DNA from: Bacteroidaceae bacterium
GTDB taxonomy: Bacteria; Bacteroidota; Bacteroidia; Bacteroidales; Bacteroidaceae
NCBI GenBank assembly: GCA_024398755.1
Contig: JAKSIQ010000015.1
Location: 1 to 34,938 of the forward strand
Reading direction: 5' to 3'
DNA: 34,938 nucleotides
In this document: positions 31,651 through 34,938 of the stretch, piece after piece
Position numbering within the stretch: the first letter of the stretch is position 1
Layout: the number at the start of each line of letters is the position of its first letter
Translations under genes and position numbers: made by a program
The notes under the pieces: generated by a model
The model's database searches: none
Told to the model about the DNA's origin: nothing
The model's input: the letters and a program-made list of their open reading frames with translations, nothing else

Positions 31651-34600
31651 TCATTCGTCAAACAGATAGAACAGACTGCCGCCGATGATGTTGAATCCCG
31701 GCTGTGGCGAACTTAGACGCTGTCCTGCAATATTGTAGATGCCGTCTGTTCCGGTACCCTTCTGTATCTCTGCCGGTATGAACGGAATGCTTGTGACTAC
31801 ATTCATGTCATTGAAGAATGCTGTAAGACCACGCGGCGCTGTGCCTGACGGTCCCAGAATGTATGCGCGGAACGGCAGCATGGTAACTTTTTGTGATGCA
31901 CTCCTTATCTTGTCTCCGCTAATGAAGAACATCCTGTTGAGTATTTCACCGGTAAACTCTTCGTCAGTGCCGTCAGCATTCAGATTGCCGGTCATAGTCC
32001 ATCCGTTTACAGTGATAGGGTTGAGAGCATAGCTGAATTCATCGCTGATGCTGACAAATTCGTATGTGCTGTCCCTGACAACCCGGAACACTGCAGGTGT
32101 TCCGGCCAGCAGACTGTCAACGGCACTGAAATGAAGCTGAAGCTGCGTATCTGCACTGCCCCTGACATCCGTCAACGTGTAGAATCTGACAAGACTGTCC
32201 GAACGGACAGTGAAAGGCAGAACAACAGTACCGTATTGGCTGCTGACCGTCCTGCTGGCGTAAACACCCTTGCCGTCACCATTGTAGCCGCTGTAATGCG
32301 GAACAGAATCACCTTCAGCACCAATGTTCTGCTCCCAGTTCAGACCTACGCTCGTGTCGTTGCTCCGGCCGTTCAGACCTACGCACAGCGTGCCGTTCAT
32401 TACCTCATCGGGAGTGAAGGAGTATATGTCGTCCTTCGTTATCAGGTCGCTCAGACCGGCTGCATTGTAGCAGTTGCGGAATACAGGCGCGGCATCGGCG
32501 TCACCCCGCACAAAGCCCATACCTTTCCTGTAACCGGTTACGCTGCCGGAATTCCAGCAGCTGGTCACCAGTGCGCCTTTCTTGGCAAAGCCGCAGAGAG
32601 CTGCCGACAGGGAGTCGGCATTGACAGTACCCATGTTGTAGCAGTTGTCAAGCGTGAGCTTCATGTTCTTGTCGGAATAGACTGCACCTATTATGCCTCC
32701 GCAGTCATAACTGCCGGAAACTGTTGCCGCATTGCCGCAACCGGTTATCCTTATGTAGCCTTCAACATCTGTCCTGTGTTCGGCATAGCCGATAATGGCG
32801 CCAACGCCGTTCCCTCCTTTTATGTTGCCTGAACCTATGAACAGATCACGCACTTCGGTGTTGATGTCCACCACTCCGAAGAACCCAACACCGTTCCTGC
32901 CGCCGTCGGTGTTCAGGTTGCTTATGGTGTGACCGTTGCCGTAGCATATTCCGCTGAACGGATGCCCGAATGAGCCTATAGGAACCCAGACCGTGTCGGC
33001 GCAGTCTATGTCCTCAACTATATAGACAACGTAACTGTATCTGGCGCCGTTATTGACAGCAGTACGCAGCCCGTCCAGATCTTCAACGCTGGAAATGACA
33101 TATACATTGTCAAAATTCTTCGGATTGGCATTGGTATGCGCGGGGTCAAGTACCGGATATCTGTCAAGCGAGTCCTGACGCCACGGCGCGCCATAACCGC
33201 CATCTCCACCATTGAGCCATACGGTTACTGTTCCACTTGCCAGCATGTCTTCCGTAACGGGAATCCTTGCCCTTGCATTGTTGTCATAATAGCCGGAAAG
33301 ATAGTAGTTGTATGTAATATTGCTGCCGTTGATACAACTGCCTATAGGGTCTGAGTTGCCATCGTCTTCAACTTCTATCTTACCCACGTTCAGACATTTT
33401 GTTATTATGTCAATCCGATTGCTTTCACCGAATATGCCTCCAATCATGTCATATCCGATTATCCTGCCCGCATTCAGGCAGTTGCTGATTCTGTTCTCTG
33501 TCGGAAGGTTTCTCAGCAGCCCCACAATACCGCCGGCATAACTGTCCCGGCACATGACGGTTCCGTAGTTTGAGCAGGAATCGAATACGCTGCCCTGACA
33601 TGCACCGCAAATGCCGCCAATTTCATCGTGAGCTCCGATTTCGGCATTAATCAGATCTATAAGCGTCACTACTACTCCGGTCACGACGACTATGGCCGCC
33701 ACGGTCATGAATACCGGCACTACCAGCCCTATTGTGGTCAGGGTTACCAGACCTCCTACTGTACCGAAAAATGAGAACATGGCAGCCTTCAGATCAAAGT
33801 TCTGCTTGTCGTAGATTCTCCCCAAATCGGCCATTACATCGTCGAAGTGTTCGTCAATATACTTGCCGAGAGCCGCTTTCAGACTGTTTGTCGATGATAT
33901 GAAATCCTTTTCCTCGCAATGCATGATATAGCCGCTGTTGGTGCAGTTGGTGAAATGCGAGTTGCTGCTGTAACCTGTGAAACCACCCACGCGGTCATCC
34001 AGGGCACCCACGCAGCCAAAATTGTAGCAGAACACGAACTGGTCGCTGCTGCTTTCGCCGGTAAAGCCGCCTGCGTATGCGTTGCCCCAGCTGCCGTCGG
34101 CATAGACCGTTGACATGGCGCTGCTGCTGCAGTCGCAGTAGACGGAATTGTAGCTGTCGCCCACGAAGCCGCCTGCGTGGTCTCCATCGACCGTAATGTC
34201 ATTGTTGAGTCCCTTGACGTTGCGGAATGTGCAGCCGTTGGACGAGCCTGCTATGGCACCGGCGTTGTCATCGTCGTTGAATATGGATATGTCCGATATG
34301 GCAATGTTTTCGAACGTGCTGTTCTTTGCGGTGCAGGCCACGGCGCCTATGTCGTCATCGTCCCATTCTATGCGGAAATTGCGTATGACCAGGTTCTTGA
34401 ACGTGGCGCCGTCAAGGGCGTTGAACATGGGCTGGCTTGCCCTGGCGGTTTTCGTGCCTCCGGCCAGTGCGTGGTATATGGTGTCGCCGCCTTTCACTTC
34501 CATGCCGTCAACAGTACCCTTGAAGGTGATGTCGTTCATGCCCATGCCGCTTATGTCGATGTCGGCCGTGAGTTTTATGTAACTGTTGTTTTTGACGGCA

Positions 34601-34701
34601 GTCTTGAAACCGCTCAGTGTGCTCACGGCCACGGTGTCATGTGCCGATGCACCCATGCAGCCCAGCAGGGCCAGCAGTGACAGCATTAAGGATTTTCTCA
34701 T
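31651..34701 (-). CDS. Large secreted GLUG-motif-like repeat protein
   Basis: A 1016-residue exported protein with signal peptide MRKSLMLSLLALLGCMGASA. Two blocks (about residues 140-470 and 540-790) consist of repeats of the form GGxxGxSxxSxFxxCxNxGxV, for example GGFTGYSSNSHFTNCTNSGYI, GGICGACQGSVFDSCSNYGTV and GGIIGAVYSDKNMKLTLDNCYNMGTV, typical of GLUG/right-handed beta-helix surface proteins. Between blocks lies a helical stretch and a strongly hydrophobic segment (about 305-351). The C-terminus GIYNIAGQRLSSPQPGFNIIGGSLFYLF resembles the closing domain of many Prevotella secreted proteins. The start at 34701 is chosen because it gives the signal peptide and lies downstream of the TAACTTTG element. 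Function unknown; adhesion or glycan binding is a guess from the family. Confidence 0.8.
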   Translation of the reverse strand: MRKSLMLSLLALLGCMGASAHDTVAVSTLSGFKTAVKNNSYIKLTADIDISGMGMNDITFKGTVDGMEVKGGDTIYHALAGGTKTARASQPMFNALDGATFKNLVIRNFRIEWDDDDIGAVACTAKNSTFENIAISDISIFNDDDNAGAIAGSSNGCTFRNVKGLNNDITVDGDHAGGFVGDSYNSVYCDCSSSAMSTVYADGSWGNAYAGGFTGESSSDQFVFCYNFGCVGALDDRVGGFTGYSSNSHFTNCTNSGYIMHCEEKDFISSTNSLKAALGKYIDEHFDDVMADLGRIYDKQNFDLKAAMFSFFGTVGGLVTLTTIGLVVPVFMTVAAIVVVTGVVVTLIDLINAEIGAHDEIGGICGACQGSVFDSCSNYGTVMCRDSYAGGIVGLLRNLPTENRISNCLNAGRIIGYDMIGGIFGESNRIDIITKCLNVGKIEVEDDGNSDPIGSCINGSNITYNYYLSGYYDNNARARIPVTEDMLASGTVTVWLNGGDGGYGAPWRQDSLDRYPVLDPAHTNANPKNFDNVYVISSVEDLDGLRTAVNNGARYSYVVYIVEDIDCADTVWVPIGSFGHPFSGICYGNGHTISNLNTDGGRNGVGFFGVVDINTEVRDLFIGSGNIKGGNGVGAIIGYAEHRTDVEGYIRITGCGNAATVSGSYDCGGIIGAVYSDKNMKLTLDNCYNMGTVNADSLSAALCGFAKKGALVTSCWNSGSVTGYRKGMGFVRGDADAAPVFRNCYNAAGLSDLITKDDIYSFTPDEVMNGTLCVGLNGRSNDTSVGLNWEQNIGAEGDSVPHYSGYNGDGKGVYASRTVSSQYGTVVLPFTVRSDSLVRFYTLTDVRGSADTQLQLHFSAVDSLLAGTPAVFRVVRDSTYEFVSISDEFSYALNPITVNGWTMTGNLNADGTDEEFTGEILNRMFFISGDKIRSASQKVTMLPFRAYILGPSGTAPRGLTAFFNDMNVVTSIPFIPAEIQKGTGTDGIYNIAGQRLSSPQPGFNIIGGSLFYLFDE

Positions 34702-34716
34702 ATACGTTCCGTTTGT

Positions 34717-34734
34717 GAAACCGGTGCCGGTTTC
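34717..34734. promoter_or_regulatory. Palindrome in the leader of the GLUG-repeat gene
   Basis: GAAACCGG-TG-CCGGTTTC is an 8-bp perfect dyad in the short leader between the -7 element and the start codon (15 nt upstream of the ATG). It could be an operator or an mRNA hairpin near the ribosome binding region. Confidence 0.45.
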
Positions 34735-34746
34735 CGTTTTATCCTG

Positions 34747-34754
34747 CAAAGTTA
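34747..34754 (-). promoter_or_regulatory. Candidate -7 element for the GLUG-repeat gene (TAACTTTG)
   Basis: An exact TAnnTTTG match followed by C, about 45 nt before the ATG at 34701. It supports the shorter start, since the in-frame ATG at 34758 lies upstream of it. A -33 element was not seen. Confidence 0.55.
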
Positions 34755-34758
34755 ACAA

Positions 34759-34938
34759 TTCTTGGAATTCAGAGGGATTTTACAGGCGGAAAGAAGGCGC
34801 TGGAGGCAGACGTTCCCGAGCCTGTTCATTCGCCCCTGTGGGCGGCGACTCCGCTGAACTCCTCCTTTTACCCGCCCTGAAAGGGGCTCAGTGGAAATTT
34901 AGTGGGGGAAGGCATAGATGGGGTTTGCCCGAAAAAGT
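34759..34938. other. Gene-free right edge with GC-rich hairpins
   Basis: No reading frame here looks like a protein: the plus frames are interrupted and run off the edge. Short dyads are present, such as CGCCC-CTGT-GGGCG (about 34834-34847) and CCTTT...AAAGG (about 34864-34885). The base composition differs from the AT-rich leader beside it. It may be the edge of a repeat element or the 3' flank of the next gene; neither can be shown from this window. Confidence 0.35.

Noticed and set aside
32131-32832. A 233-codon plus-strand frame opposite the GLUG-repeat gene
   Set aside because: It is a shadow of the repeat gene: alanine/valine-rich, with no signal peptide or domain of its own. The minus-strand frame has a signal peptide and coherent repeats.

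Overview
The window reads as a chromosomal segment of a Bacteroidales bacterium, most likely a Prevotella-like gut species (inference). Several things point there: -7 promoter elements of the Bacteroidetes TAnnTTTG type rather than TATAAT, a TamL-type Omp85 lipoprotein, a DUF4296 lipoprotein behind lspA, a DksA-like protein with a degenerate zinc finger, a fused hisIE, an epimerase-based uronate pathway, and a secreted GLUG-repeat protein next to a GH3 glycosidase. No phage, CRISPR, conjugative or defence locus is visible. The only mobile element is an IS3-type insertion sequence cut by the left edge.

Layout. 1-409: orfA of an IS3-family element on the minus strand, with an A7G frameshift site leading into orfB outside the window. 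475-3981 (minus): an acyl-CoA synthetase followed by lepA. 4046-5281 (plus): an FtsX/LolC-type permease, divergent from the synthetase. 5284-13021 (minus): nine closely spaced genes, in transcription order hisH, hisA, hisF, hisIE, ftsE, lysC, lysA and two secreted unknowns; they look like one long operon joining histidine and lysine/DAP synthesis. 13167-18530 (plus): ileS, a DksA/TraR-like protein, lspA and a DUF4296 lipoprotein. 18562-19320 (minus): an RNA 2'-O-methyltransferase. 19421-22555 (plus): tamL and an MBL-fold hydrolase. 22622-22694 (minus): tRNA-Lys(CTT) with a clear promoter and a terminator hairpin.

22798-26396 is a divergent uronate-catabolism locus. uxaC and a UxaE-type tagaturonate epimerase run leftward and an SDR-type fructuronate reductase runs rightward. 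Together they would bring both galacturonate and glucuronate to mannonate. A perfect 12-bp palindrome lies between the two start codons. A small lipoprotein follows the reductase. Next comes a gene-free stretch (27097-27342) with two tandem 101-bp copies of a triple-hairpin unit, the last edge of which forms a long inverted repeat with the 3' end of gnd. 27343-28800 (minus) is gnd, 28851-31436 (minus) a secreted GH3 glycosidase with a PA14-like insert, 31482-31619 (minus) a 45-codon small ORF, and 31651-34701 (minus) a 1016-residue secreted GLUG-type repeat protein with an unexpected internal hydrophobic segment. 34759-34938 has GC-rich hairpins and no convincing gene.

Most of the window is ordinary core metabolism. 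The items most worth a second look are the 101-bp tandem hairpin element and its relation to the gnd stop codon, the uronate divergon palindrome, the small ORF and GLUG protein beside the GH3 enzyme, the inverted copy of the tRNA-Lys 3' end, and a recurrent extended promoter element TAnnTTYGC.
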